Positions 10,735 to 21,397 of a stretch of DNA of 64,000 nt are shown here, in pieces. The position numbers were made by a program, and so were the translations under genes. The DNA comes from Viola odorata. Taxonomy: Eukaryota > Streptophyta > Magnoliopsida > Malpighiales > Violaceae. The notes under the pieces are model-generated. The model was not told where the DNA came from. It saw nothing but the letters and a program-made list of their open reading frames with translations, and did not search any database. The stretch is from assembly GCA_963691705.1 (NCBI GenBank), contig OY829537.1:54102304-54166303 (forward strand). The letters run 5' to 3'. Positions within the stretch are counted from its first letter, which is position 1. Each line of letters opens with the position of its first letter.

Positions 10735-11261
10735 TGATAACAATTGATGAAACACCAGGGTATATTCGTCTTCTCACACCAAGTCAAAGTCGGATCCCTG
10801 TAGACCTTCACTGGCAACAGCACCCGGCTACTGCCCTCATCGGACTGAGGAATCCTAGGATGGTTGACATCAACGAGGGAGGGGGAGGAGTGGGGGGACC
10901 ACACGACGTTTTCCTATCCCAGGGGGCCAGACAACGTCTCACTAGCGATATCCCGTCGGCGATATCTTATCCGGCTGACGCATGCTGACGTCATCTTGGG
11001 CGTTATCTCCCTTCGATAACGCCCACCCCCAAGGTAACACCCTTTCTTTTACCTATAAATACCACTCATTTCTAGATCAAAGGTAAGACTAAAATCACCA
11101 CTCAAATCTCTGCCAAATTTCACAACCATACTAACTTAAGCATCTGAGTGTCTACGCCGGAGTCCCCCCTCCGGTGCTTTGCAGGTACGACGGACTGCCG
11201 CGACAGTGACTTCAGACGGCCATAATCTCCACCCACTTCCCCAGAAGTCTGAATCTTATCA
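10735..11261 (+). repeat. 5' LTR of element A
   Basis: A 527-bp LTR with TGATAA/TTATCA ends. A TATA box CTATAAATAC lies at 11053-11062, about 200 bp before the LTR end, and marks the likely gag-pol promoter. Near the end it carries a G/C-rich hairpin (CCGGAGTCCCCCCTCCGG, about 11158-11175) that is also seen in the other Tat-like LTRs of this window. It pairs with 26203-26716. Confidence 0.9.
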
Positions 11262-11281
11262 AATTGGTGCTTTCATTGAGA
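11262..11281 (+). promoter_or_regulatory. Primer-binding site of element A
   Basis: Directly after the LTR comes ATTGGTGCTTTCATTGAGAG. It begins with the TGG expected opposite a tRNA CCA end, and the same sequence follows the LTR of element B on the minus strand. I cannot name the tRNA with certainty. Confidence 0.7.
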
Positions 11282-11347
11282 GCTTTGGTTCTAATTAAGT
11301 GAGCATCCTTAATAGCCAAGCTCTGTTCTTCTGAATATTGGAAGATT

Positions 11348-13048
11348 ATGGCTTCTGATTCAGATCCACCGTTGTCTCAGTCCTCTAGCCTTCCATTTGA
11401 TACCCACAGGCAACTTTTCCCTTTCGCCACTTCTGATGCTCCAACCGCGACACAAGAAATTTCCCCAGGAATGTCGGATCTCTCCTTCGAACAAACAATG
11501 GGAACATTTGTGTCTCAACCGTATACTCCTTTATCCCAGATAGCGGGGCCCAGTCATTTTACTCCCCAGTCAAGGGGATCCGTGACAGACAGCGCGAATA
11601 ACCCTTTCGTGAGCTCGATTTCAGCCCTTCGTGGCCAATTGGACCACTTAACAGAATTGGCTACCAGATTCACGCCTAGTGCTTCTGGATCAGGCGTCCC
11701 ATCCCAGTTTGTTTTTACTCCATCCATTATCACAGAACGACCATTGTCGTCCCCGTTGCATGCGAATGCCCCTCCGACGTTGCCTGCATTGAATGCGCCA
11801 GTCAGTCTTGTATAATTTGCTCATAGGACAGTGGAGCCGTACGTGCCACAGACGCCTTTGCTTCCTATTTCCCAGGAGGAGCAGCAATGGCGTGACGAGG
11901 ACAGAGGTCGTTGGGACGGTAGGAGGGATGAAAACGATAGAGACATATCTCCTGGAGGGAGTGAAAGATCTAGCAGTAGGAGGCATCGAACTCGCTCGCC
12001 AAGGAGTCGCAACCCATCTCCAAGGCGACATCATGTTAGAAATCCGCGAGATCGTAGGCGTCATTTGGAGGTATACCCACCTCGGTATGAGCGTGAGATT
12101 CTTGATGATACTTCTGGCCACCCCTTTAGCCCGCGCATAAGGCGTCACAGAGTCAGCCGACATGTGAAACTCCCCTCGGAATCTTATGACGGTACCAGAG
12201 ATCCCATTTCTCACCTTAACAAGGTGAAGGACTTTGTGTAATTTTAGACCCACAATGACGCTGCTTTGTGTCAGATATTTGTAATGACCCTGTCAGGGGT
12301 CGCGCGCTTATGGTTCGAAGGTCTTCCGGGCGGGTCCATTGACAACTTTTCACAGCTGGAATCTAAATTCAGGAGTCGATTCAGTACCGCAGTCCCCATC
12401 AGGAAGTTTGCTGCTGCCTTGTTCGACCTACACAGAAAACCTCAAGAATCCTTGAGGAGTTTCCTCCATTATTTTGACACCGAGGTGTCGCTAACGCCAG
12501 GTGTAATAGTTGATTTTGCCATAGAAGCCCTAAAGTGAAACTGTTGCTATGGAAAACTCCGAGATGCTTTAATGGTTGACCCTCCGGCAACCTTGGATGC
12601 GTTAAGGCTGAAAACCCACAACTATGCGAGGATGGAAGAGGAAGAGAATAGGGACATGATTCGAAACATGCAGCCAGTCATGCCTCCAGCCCATAACGCT
12701 CCCATTTCAACCACTTCTGAAGATCGGTTCATCGATGATTACGCTCAGCAAAAGGATCACATTCCCAAGACCTCTAATCGGAGGAGAGGCAACTCCTCAA
12801 AGGGAAAGTCTGGTGACTCCTCAGCACAGCGACAGGGAGATCCCCCTAAGGGACGAGTTTATGACTCAGATCTCCCTTTCCTCATCTTACCCAGGGCAGA
12901 AATACTAGCAATAGTGGAACAGTGGAACCTGCCCATCCGTTATCCAGCCCCTGTGAGACCGAGGGTGACCTTGGGAAGAAGAGAAAACGCTTATTGCAAA
13001 TTTCACAAAGCTAAGGGACACTCTACGGAGGTATGTAGAGAACTCTAA
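11348..13048 (+). pseudogene. Element A gag, interrupted by stops
   Basis: One frame from ATG 11348 encodes a Gag-like polyprotein. It has a serine/proline-rich start, an arginine/serine-rich basic stretch (about 11960-12080), and a capsid-like core with VKLPSESYDGTRDPISHLNK, IFVMTLSGVARLWFEGLPGG and FAAALFDLHRKPQESLRSFL. A zinc-knuckle-like segment YCKFHKAKGHSTEVC lies near 12994-13038. In-frame stops are at 11813-11815, 12239-12241, 12245-12247, 12536-12538 and 13046-13048. Element B reads through the last four positions, so they are copy-specific nonsense changes. Gag would form the virus-like particle. Confidence 0.85.
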
Positions 13049-13919
13049 CTGGTGATAGAGCGCCTGGTTGAAGAGGGTTATCTGGGAGAATTTGCCATCA
13101 AAACACGAGAAGAGGCTAAAAGTAACCCAACAAACAGGGTAGCCGACGATAGGCCGACACCTTCCCGCGTCCTAGGCAACGACGCTGGTCTCACAGGGAG
13201 AGACAGGGAAACACTCACGATTGATGACGAAGACGTCCCCATCATTAACATCATCGCTGGAGGTACACCTTATCTGGATGAGTCCACACCGCTGACACCC
13301 GTGGTAGGGGACAAGCGGAAGCGGGCGGGCGTGTCAATCAAAAGTGAGGCGATAAGTGCCTTGGATCGCATGGTATTATCCTTTTTCGAAGAGGACGAGA
13401 AGGGTGTGGTATATCCCCACAACGATGCGTTAGTAGTCACGCCCATTATCGCTAGCCATGGAGTTAGAAGGACTCTTGTTGACAACAGAAGCGCCGTGAA
13501 CTTGTTCTCACTAGAAGCTTACAATCTTATGAAGCGTCCAGATAACGAGCTCACGGCCTGTAAAAAAACCCATTATTGGAGTAGACGGAGTCCCCATCCA
13601 AGTGACTGGAGTAACCACCTTGCCGATATATTTTAAGGAAGATACCTCCAAGCGGTCGGAGGAGCTTCTGTTCTTGGTGGTGGATCTAAATCTGCCTTAT
13701 AACGCCATATTGGGGAGGTCATTCCTCAACCGTTTCGGAGCAGTGATATCGCGAAAACATCTGAGGTTGAAATATCCTTCCTGGGACGGTGTGGTCTCAA
13801 TCCGGGGTAATCAGAAGTTAGCGGCTGAATGCTACCTGCTCATGACTCAGAAGAGTTGTGATAGGTACGTGTGCGTGACAGTGGATCCATATGAACAAAA
13901 TGATGAGAAACACACTTAG
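13049..13919 (+). pseudogene. Element A aspartic protease region, frameshifted
   Basis: The frame of gag continues past the stop at 13046. The protease active site reads TLVDNRSAVNLFS, keeping the aspartate, but the usual D-S/N-G has become DNR (element B has DNG), which should abolish activity. At the A-run 13562-13568 the reading moves by one base relative to element B. It continues at 13602 with FKEDTSKRSEELLFLVVDLN and the flap-to-C-terminal signature YNAILGRSFLNRF. The domain would cleave the Gag-Pol precursor. Confidence 0.8.
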
Positions 13920-14858
13920 CCCGTGGACAAAATGACTCACATCCTAGTTAACGAGGTAGATGAGGTTGTATTCCTGGTTAGCGATAACCTCAGCCCGGAT
14001 GAAAACTTCCAGTTAGCCCAGTTATTGAATAAATGCAAAGGGGAGTTTGCATGGAAACCATCTAATATGCCTGGTATCTCGCGGGAGGTAGCAGAACATC
14101 GACTTAACGTCAATCCTGACGCAAAACCAGTTCAGCAGAAACGGCGTGCCTTCTCTGCAGAAAAAGCGATGGCTGTTGAAAGGGAAGTTGCAAAACTTCT
14201 CGATGCTGGCTTTATTCGAGAAGTGCAATATCCCACCTGGTTGGCTAACCCTGTCCTGGTTCCCAAGCCCAACAGAGAGTGGCGCATGTGTATCGACTTC
14301 ACAGATTTGAATGATGCTTGCCCCAAAGATTGTTACCCACTTCCTCGGATTGATGAGCTAGTTGATCAGGCTACCGGGTATGCTTATTTGAGCTCGCTAG
14401 ATGCCAACTCGGGGTACCATCAAATCCCTATGGCCAAGGAGGATGAAGAGAAAACTGCTTTCATCACTCCCAAGGCCACTTATTGCTACACGGCGATGCC
14501 TTTCGGGTTGAAAAATGCTGGAGCCACCTTCCAGCGAATAGCGAATCAGGTCTTCAAAAAACAGATCGGGCGAAATGTAGAGGCGTATGTCGACGATAAA
14601 TTGGTCAAAAGTCGAAGCTTCAAAGACCACTTGTCTGATCTGGTGGAAGTTTTCGAAGTAATGAAGCAATATCAAATGAAACAGAACCCTCGAAAGTGCA
14701 TGTTCGCCTTTCAAACGGGTAAATTTTTGGGTTACGTGGTTAGTCAAAGGGGTATTCAACCCAACCCATCAAAGATCAAAGCCATCCAAGGCATGATATC
14801 CCCTCGAACTGTAAAGGAGATACAGAAGCTAACAGGGCGTGTTATCGCTCTGGGATGA
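13920..14858 (+). pseudogene. Element A reverse transcriptase
   Basis: The RT domain is open from 13920 to a TGA at 14856. It contains EWRMCIDFTDLNDACPKDCY, LSSLDANSGYHQIPMAKED, MPFGLKNAGATFQR and the catalytic box EAYVDDKLVKS. Both aspartates are kept, but the following I seen in element B is K. The stop after VIALG at 14856-14858 lies at the same codon as a stop in element B. RT would use the primer tRNA to copy the element RNA. Confidence 0.85.
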
Positions 14859-15956
14859 TTTATTTCTAAGCAGGGCGAGAGGTGCCTCCCCTTTTTCAAG
14901 GTTATACACAAGAAAGTCGTCTTTGGATGGATGACAGAATGTGAAGAAGCGTTCGCGGGCCTGAAGGCCTATCTATCGTCTGATTTGGTGCTAACCAGAC
15001 CAGAACTTGGCGATATTTTGTACTTATACCTCGGGGTTGCTGACGAAGTGCTCAGTGCGGTCCTTGTGCGAGATGATAATCACACACATCACCCTGTATA
15101 CTTCGTAAGTCACATCTTGAAAGATGCCGAGCTGAGATACGCCCACATTGAGAAAATAGTGTTTGCATTGATACAAGCCACTCGAAAAATGAGTCGATAT
15201 TTTCAAGCTCAAACCGTCATTGTCCTGACGGACCAGCCTTTAAAAAGAATATTTTGGAAGCCTGAATCCTCGGGAAGAATGCTGATTTGGGCTATCGAGC
15301 TTGAACAATATGGTTTGCACTACAGATCCAGACCGTCTGTGAAGGCTCAAATTCTGGCGGACTTTATCGCGGAATGCACCTTTACGCTAGATCCAATGAC
15401 GGAGTTGACTGAAAAAGAAAAAGAAGAGTTGGACCTCCCTTTCCCCAAGACCTACACCGACCTATGGGTCATCCACATGGATGGTGCTAATAATCAAGAG
15501 CTTGCCGGGGTCGGAATCTTCATGAGTGGGCCTCACGACATCCATGTGCGATATGCAATCCGAATCCTGCAGCCGTTGTCCAATAACACCGCAGAATACG
15601 AAGCGCTATTAGCCGGGCTCAGGATAGGAAAAAACTTCTCCATAGAAGGAGTACATGACTCGGGGAGGTTGGGAGACCTGCGGCTGAAAATCTGTGGAGA
15701 CTCCAAACTGATAATAGACTAAGTTTTGGGACACTCTCAAGCTAGAGAGCCCATCATGGTGCAATACCTTGCCAAGGTGAAACGCGAGTTGATAGAAATA
15801 AAGAAAAACGGCATACAGGTCAGCTTCGAGCACATTCCTCGAGAGGATAACGCTGAGGCGAATAACCTCGCCAAACTCGCAGCGAACTCGAAAGCATCTA
15901 TACCGAAAGGGGTTTACTATCGAGAGATACCCGTACCTTCCTTTATGGAAGAATAG
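14859..15956 (+). pseudogene. Element A RNase H plus second (archaeal-type) RNase H
   Basis: The first RNase H follows the RT stop (EEAFAGLKAYLSSDLVLTRP, HHPVYFVSHILKDAELRYAH, IVLTDQPLKRIFWKPE). A second, archaeal-type RNase H begins near 15465 (WVIHMDGANNQ, then PLSNNTAEYEALLAGLRIG). Two RNase H domains in tandem identify the Tat lineage. A TAG at 15720-15722 interrupts the second domain just before VLGHS, where element B has Q. The frame then runs to 15956, with a C-terminal IPREDNAEANNLAKLAA segment. Confidence 0.85.
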
Positions 15957-17158
15957 GCGATGCTCTGCATAGAAGCAAGTGAAAATGACTGGTATTAAAG
16001 CAAGCGGCACGGTGCACGTACTTTAACGGGGAATTAATGCGGAGATGTTTCTCTCATCTAGCTGCCAGGTGCATAACCGAACAAGAGGGCCTTCATACCC
16101 TCCGCGAAATCCATGAAGGAATTTGCGGCATGCATGCATCCGGTGGGACCCTGGCTGCGCAGGTCTTTCGATCAGGGTTCTACTGGCCTACTATCCGGAA
16201 AGATTGCCATAATTATGTGCGAACTTGCCAAAAGTGTCAGGAATTCTCCAAGATTCCTCGACAACCCGCAACACAAATTTATGACATCATCGCTCCTTGT
16301 CCTTTCGCGAAGCGGGGAATTGACATCCTCGGACCATTTCCAAAGGCGAGGTCTGAGTTAAAGTTTGTAGTCGTGGCGGTGGACTACTTTACCAAATGGG
16401 CAGAAGCTGAAGCGGTTGCCAACATCACGACAGAAAAAATATAGCGTTTCTTCAAACACCAGGTTATCATGCGATTCGGCATGCCCCGTGTGCTAGTCAA
16501 CGATAACGGAATGCAATCCACCAGCCAATTCTTTAGAGACCAATGTGTGGAGTTCGGAATCTAGCAAAGATTCTCTTCCGTGGCTCATCCGCAGACCAAT
16601 GGTCAGGTTGAGGTGACGAACCGAGCTATCCTTAACGGTGTTAAGAAGAACCTAGAAGGATCCAAAAAGAAGTGGGTAGATGAGTTGTCGTATGTGATGT
16701 GGGCATATCGCATGACCATGAAAACCAGCACAGGAGAGACACCATTCGCACTGGCTTTCGGTACTGAGGCCTTCACGCCCGTGGAGATTGGAACCATGAG
16801 CCTACGAGTGGCCTACTTCAGAGAAGAGCTGAATGAGGAAAGGTTGCGTGCGAATCTTGACGCGCTGCCCGAATTGCAAGAGGAAGCTCTTCTGAAAATG
16901 ATGCACTATAAACAAAAGATGACGCATTATCACAATAGGCGCGTCAAAGAACGGCTGCTAAAAGAAGGCGACCTAGTACTCAGGGATCAGCGAGCAACCG
17001 GTCAACGCCGGGGGAAGCTCAGCCCGAATTGGGAAGGGCCGTACCGCGTTACCCGTATTGTCGGGAGAGGAGCGTATCATCTGGAGACACTCGACGGTAC
17101 CCCCTTACCTAACTCCTGGAATATCGCTCGTTTGAAATTATATCATGCTAGACTTTGA
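15957..17158 (+). pseudogene. Element A integrase
   Basis: Near 15990 about 90 bases present in element B are missing and the frame changes. From 16037 the integrase reads in one frame: zinc-binding HEGICGMH and CQKC, the catalytic GIDILGPF aspartate, VNDNGMQS with the second aspartate, and GQVEVTNR with the glutamate. Stops lie at 16442-16444 and 16562-16564. The C-terminal part (16580-17158) is open and includes WEGPYRVTRIVGRGAYHLET and a normal end in LKLYHARL before TGA. Integrase would insert the cDNA into chromosomes, making the 5-bp duplications seen here. Confidence 0.85.
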
Positions 17159-17270
17159 TTTATCTCTGCACCTTTTACTAATGCTAGCCCTAACCCATGC
17201 TAAGGCTCGAATAATGAGCTTTCTTGTGTTTTGCGGCTACGTGTATGTGTGCAGACGATGAAAGAAAAAC
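17159..17270. other. Spacer after pol of element A
   Basis: Short noncoding link between the end of integrase and the tandem repeat. Nothing recognised. Confidence 0.4.
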
Positions 17271-17795
17271 AAAAAGAGGTTGCCAGGAGTGAAAAGTCCT
17301 ATCCTTGTGATGGTCGGTCCTGATCAGACGGCTCACTAAGTGAGGGCACGCCCTGGCACACCTAATATTTAGTGTTGGGAGTGAAAAGCCCTATCCTTGT
17401 GGTTGCCATGTGTGTGCCATAAGACGAGGCACGTCCCGAAGCCCCCGGGGGTGAAAAGTCCTTTCCTTTTGGTAAACCACGCTAATACAGGCGGCCCACT
17501 AAGATAAGGCACGCCCCGGTATCCCTGGAGGTGAAAGCCCAACCCTTATGCCAACCGTTCTCGTGGAGATGACTCGTTAAGGAAAGGCACACCCAAGGGA
17601 GATAGTAACTCCATCTTGGAAGTGAAAATCCTATCCTTGTGATCGGGCTGGTATAGACGGCTCACTAAGTGAGGGCACGATTCCAGGATGTGAGGGCAAT
17701 GTCGAAAGTGAAAATCCTAACCTTGTGACGGCCTGTCCTGATTAGATGGCTCACTAAGAAGAGGCACTTTCCGGCCGATCATGGTAACGTGGAAA
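17271..17795 (+). repeat. Irregular tandem repeat of element A, about 6 units of 70-95 bp
   Basis: A diverged unit with the core GTGAAAAGTCCTATCCTTGT followed by ACGGCTCACTAAG and AGGCACG recurs about six times, starting near 17287, 17380, 17451, 17530, 17621 and 17707. The same core is found in reverse at 44770-44890 in element B, beside that element's own 77-bp repeat. The repeat separates gag-pol from the converging antisense genes in both elements. Confidence 0.75.
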
Positions 17796-18407
17796 CGCGA
17801 AGAATCATGAAATCCCAGCGAGTAACCAGATGCGGAATCCCTGGTGAAGTGAGCTGGTTGAGAAAGCGATAACGAGCGACACCTGTACCCTAGAATGGTG
17901 GCAGATGGGCTCCTACGGGAAACTTGTGTCTGTTATCACATATCTCTTACTAATAAATATTAATCGAGAGTGTGCAGGATATCTCTGACTGACGAAGATG
18001 GTGACACTCGAGGTGATAGCAAGATCGCATAACCAGTCAACAAAATTGACGCGAGGCCAATCGCGCTGATTTTTATATGATTCGAGGAATAGGGCATCAT
18101 CCCTTTTTGATCGCGGAAAAGATACTTCTTTCTGGAGGAGTATCATCTTCGATGGGGCCGAGCAGCGGTTAAGTTGAACCTGACAAAGCCCGTCGCTATA
18201 ATTAAAGATGGTAACGACGCAATGGTCGTGCTACAAAAAAAGTTAAAGAAAAAGAAGTACAGAAAAGAAAATCAACGACAAAGAAAACCAGTACCACAGA
18301 TATACTATTGTTTAAGCACCCCTAAAGGGTCGCAAAAATATACAAAAGATGAGCAAAAAAGGGATAACGCTCAATCCTCACAAAAAGAAGGGGCGATAAT
18401 ACCCTGG
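17796..18407. other. Spacer between tandem repeat and antisense genes in element A
   Basis: No supported gene. Short open frames at 17913-18146 and 18174-18425 have no match in the equivalent place of element B and look accidental. An A-rich stretch at 18230-18300 could hold the transcript end of the antisense gene on its right. Confidence 0.4.
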
Positions 18408-20824
18408 CTACAACTGATCCCCTGAAATCCCCCACTCTAGGTAGCCATTCGATCTGGCCGAATGAAAGCCCTCGTCATTAAGATCAGAAGAATTCTGCAA
18501 AAAGGCGTTAGAAACAGCGTCACCTTTGTAAAATTCTTCCCCATGAATCTCCACAAAGCAGTCAGCCATGATGGAAGCAGTCTTTTCAATGTACCACTGA
18601 CACTTGACTGGCGTCTCTTTCTCAAGTGCCATTTTTTCTTCCGCCAGGGCTGCTCTCTCTTCCGCCAGGGCTGCTTTCTCTCCCTCTAGAGCGATACTCT
18701 TTGATCGTTCAGCTGACAGAGCGGCGTTAGAAGCGGTCAACTATTCCTTCGCCTCTCTTGCCTCCTCTTTGGCTGCGTCCATGGCCCTTATACATTCGTC
18801 TCACTCTTCCAGCAACATCTGCTTCTCCTCTTGCTCCTGTGAAAGCTTAATAGCGGAAGCGGCAAGGTCAGCTACCTTTTGCGTCATGCGCTCGGTATAG
18901 TGATGAAACCGAAGGAAACTGGTGAAAAGGTTAGAGCGCAACAAGTCAACTTGCTCTCCATCTCCCTCAGTAGCAAAGGTGCTTCATTCTTCGGGAGACG
19001 TTAGCATGTGGGCAGCCAAGAATGAAGCAGTAGCGGCTGAGTTATCACCCCCCATGGCCGCAATCCCCGAACTACGCAGCGTAGTCATATCCACTTGATG
19101 AGTGATAGGCCCAGCCACGTTAAACGAGCTTACATCGGCCAGGAGGTTGGACACTACTATTCCCTCCCCAAAGCGCTTAAGCGCGGAAGCATCGGAAGGA
19201 ACAAAGACCACGACGGTAGAAGAGGGAGGCTGGTTAGAAGAGGAACCCCCATGGGGCCCGAGTGTTTCATGGGGCTGGTAGGAGGAGAAGCCCGACAGGT
19301 CATCATTCTTGACCACGTTAGAAGAAAAGTGAGCAAGCTCCGAACCAAACGGAGGTGGAGAAGTCTCAAAGGGCCCAGGAACAGCCATGTTCCAAAAAAT
19401 GGTGGTGGTCTGGACCGAAGGAGGTACGGAAGAGTCAAGGAAAATTTGAGGCCTCTCCCCGATATCAACCTGACTTGAGGACGAGCTTGTACTGGCTACA
19501 TTGGGCCTCTGCCTCTTCCTTGGTTGATTCAGAATACGCCTCAAGTCCATATTGCCCCGCGATAGCGAAGGAGTAGAGGCATCAGAAGTATCCTATGAAG
19601 AAAAACAATCAAAAACAAAAGAAAGTACAGAAAGGCATTGAAAAATAGCGCAAGAGGTATCGTGGAGCATTTACAGTTACCGTCTCAGCGATAGGTGCTT
19701 CCGAAGAGCCGGCCGTGTCCAAAGAAGGCAGAATTGGTGGCTGGAGGGTGGCAACATTTCTTGTTCTCCTTTTCTTCTTTCCTTTTGTGGAAGCCCTAGG
19801 AGTGACCGACCGAGTAGGAAGAACAACAATTGATATGACAGGAATACCAACAAGAATGGTGTCAGTTTCCTCGTCAACTGAAGCGGAAGATGTGTGGGGA
19901 GGAATTGAAACGGTAACGGGTGGAACAACTGAAGTAGCGGCGATATTGATAGCCGCGGCCGTTTGATCAATCCCCTCTCTTTGTCGAAGCCTCCTTAAGC
20001 GCCTCCTAACGCTCTCGGGAATGTAGTTGGGATCAGTCGCTGCAAAAGCACAAGACAGCGTTAGCGTTAGTACCAACACTGAAAATCAAAAAAATGACGC
20101 GATACTCACATCTAACGCAGGCTCGGATATCGGTCCCGCAGGCCAGAAGGCGAGTGTGAACGCTGATTTCCAGTTTGAGTAACTTATCAAACCAGCCTTG
20201 TTCTGTCTCGTTAAGAGCCTCCCGGCGCCAAGCGCTGTCCTTGACGCCCTGGTTGAAACCAGACCGCCACCATGAAGCCGGAAGCTCGGGAGTCTCAATA
20301 ACAAAAAATTGCTCTTTCCATTTATCGATGGAAGACTCTAAATGAAGAAGTTTCCAGGTGAAGCTCTTGAGCGAATCGTCATCATAACGGGGTGATATCG
20401 CTATCACACCCCGACGATTATACATCCGAAACAAAGACTTGAATAATGCAAGGGAAGGAGATGTAATTCCCTTGTACTTGCAGAGTTCTAGAAATGCATA
20501 AACGCCGCAGTAGGCATTTGGAGCCAATTGAACAGGACTCAGATCCAGAGAAGTGGGCAACTCTTGGATAAAGGGGTCAACCGAAAATCGAAAATCGTAG
20601 CGAAATATCTGGGCATACAAGAGTCTGCGTTTGCGTGCCAAAACGCTGTTCAAACGTAAAGACTCAGGGGCGACAGAAACTTCGAAGCCCTCAGGGATGT
20701 TAGCACCGTGATCGGTCAGATGTTTATCGAGAATGGTAGAAGAAATAATAGTACTAGCTATGGTCTTTAATTTTTCTTCATCAATTGATTTAGACCCAGA
20801 AGCACGAGTTTTTCTTTTGCCCAT
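18408..20824 (-). pseudogene. Accessory gene 4 of element A: Transposase_28-like domain plus coiled coil, three exons, stops in exon 3
   Basis: Exon 1 runs from ATG 20824 to 20110, intron 1 from 20109 to 20040, exon 2 from 20039 to 19681, intron 2 from 19680 to 19593, and exon 3 from 19592 to 18408. The joins keep frame (phases 1 and 0), exactly as in the equivalent gene of element B. Intron 1 has GTGAGT, a TACTAAC branch site and TTTTGCAG. Exon 1 encodes a globular domain (LRLNSVLARKRRLLYAQIF, VQLAPNAYCGVYAFLELCKY, ISPRYDDDSLKSFTWKLL) resembling the plant Transposase_28 family. Exon 2 is basic and proline-rich. Exon 3 ends in an alanine/glutamate-rich coiled coil (ALSAERSKSIALEGEKAALA). Stops at 18984-18986, 18741-18743 and one between them kill this copy. 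A TATA-like TTATAAAACCC lies near 20999. The function is unknown. Confidence 0.75.
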
Positions 20825-21397
20825 GGTGGAAAAAGAAAATAAAAAGATGAAGAAGACAGCAAAGGGAATAAAGAAATACCTTTTTGAGAAGAAAATCGAA
20901 GTACCCAGGAGATGAAAACCAGAGATGCAAGACGATTCGAGAAGATGCAGAGAAAATAGATTATCTAAAGTGGAAAAAAGAAATAAAGTGTTGGGTTTTA
21001 TAACCCTAGGAGGCTAAGAGAAATGACTACAGGAACAGTCGCCACGTGCGTGAGCAATGAGTACAACCCTAGAAAAGCGAGAAGATGCTTTGATTCTATC
21101 AAATCATGCTAGCCCTAGCGTCCTGATGAGCAGGCACGTGTCTCTGAACCATCCTGATCCTTCGCTCACATTAATGAGGGGATCCTGAGCATTAAATGCT
21201 CCGAAAAGTAGAATCACTTTATCAAAAAGAGGTCAAGCATGATGACGTAATCAACGAGATAACGCCAAGAAGCAAATTAATTGTTATCCAGAGCGGAATG
21301 ACAGTCTTTATTATGCAAGCGTTATCAATTATTACAAGCCAAATGAAACCAATGTTTGAAGAAAAATAAAACACTCTCAGGCGCTGCCCTGCGCCAA
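20825..21397. promoter_or_regulatory. Upstream region of accessory gene 4 in element A
   Basis: About 570 bp without a gene between accessory genes 3 and 4. On the minus strand a TATA-like TTATAAAACCC near 20999 lies about 170 bp before the ATG at 20824. The rest may hold the 3' end of gene 3 and the promoter of gene 4. Confidence 0.4.

Noticed and set aside
11690..12253. 187-codon minus-strand frame opposite gag in element A
   Set aside because: It is a shadow of an arginine/serine-rich gag region; the plus-strand frame has clear Gag similarity to element B.
18462..19576. Several plus-strand open frames of 75-127 codons opposite accessory gene 4 in element A
   Set aside because: They are shadows of the minus-strand exons; they match nothing in element B, while the minus-strand proteins do.
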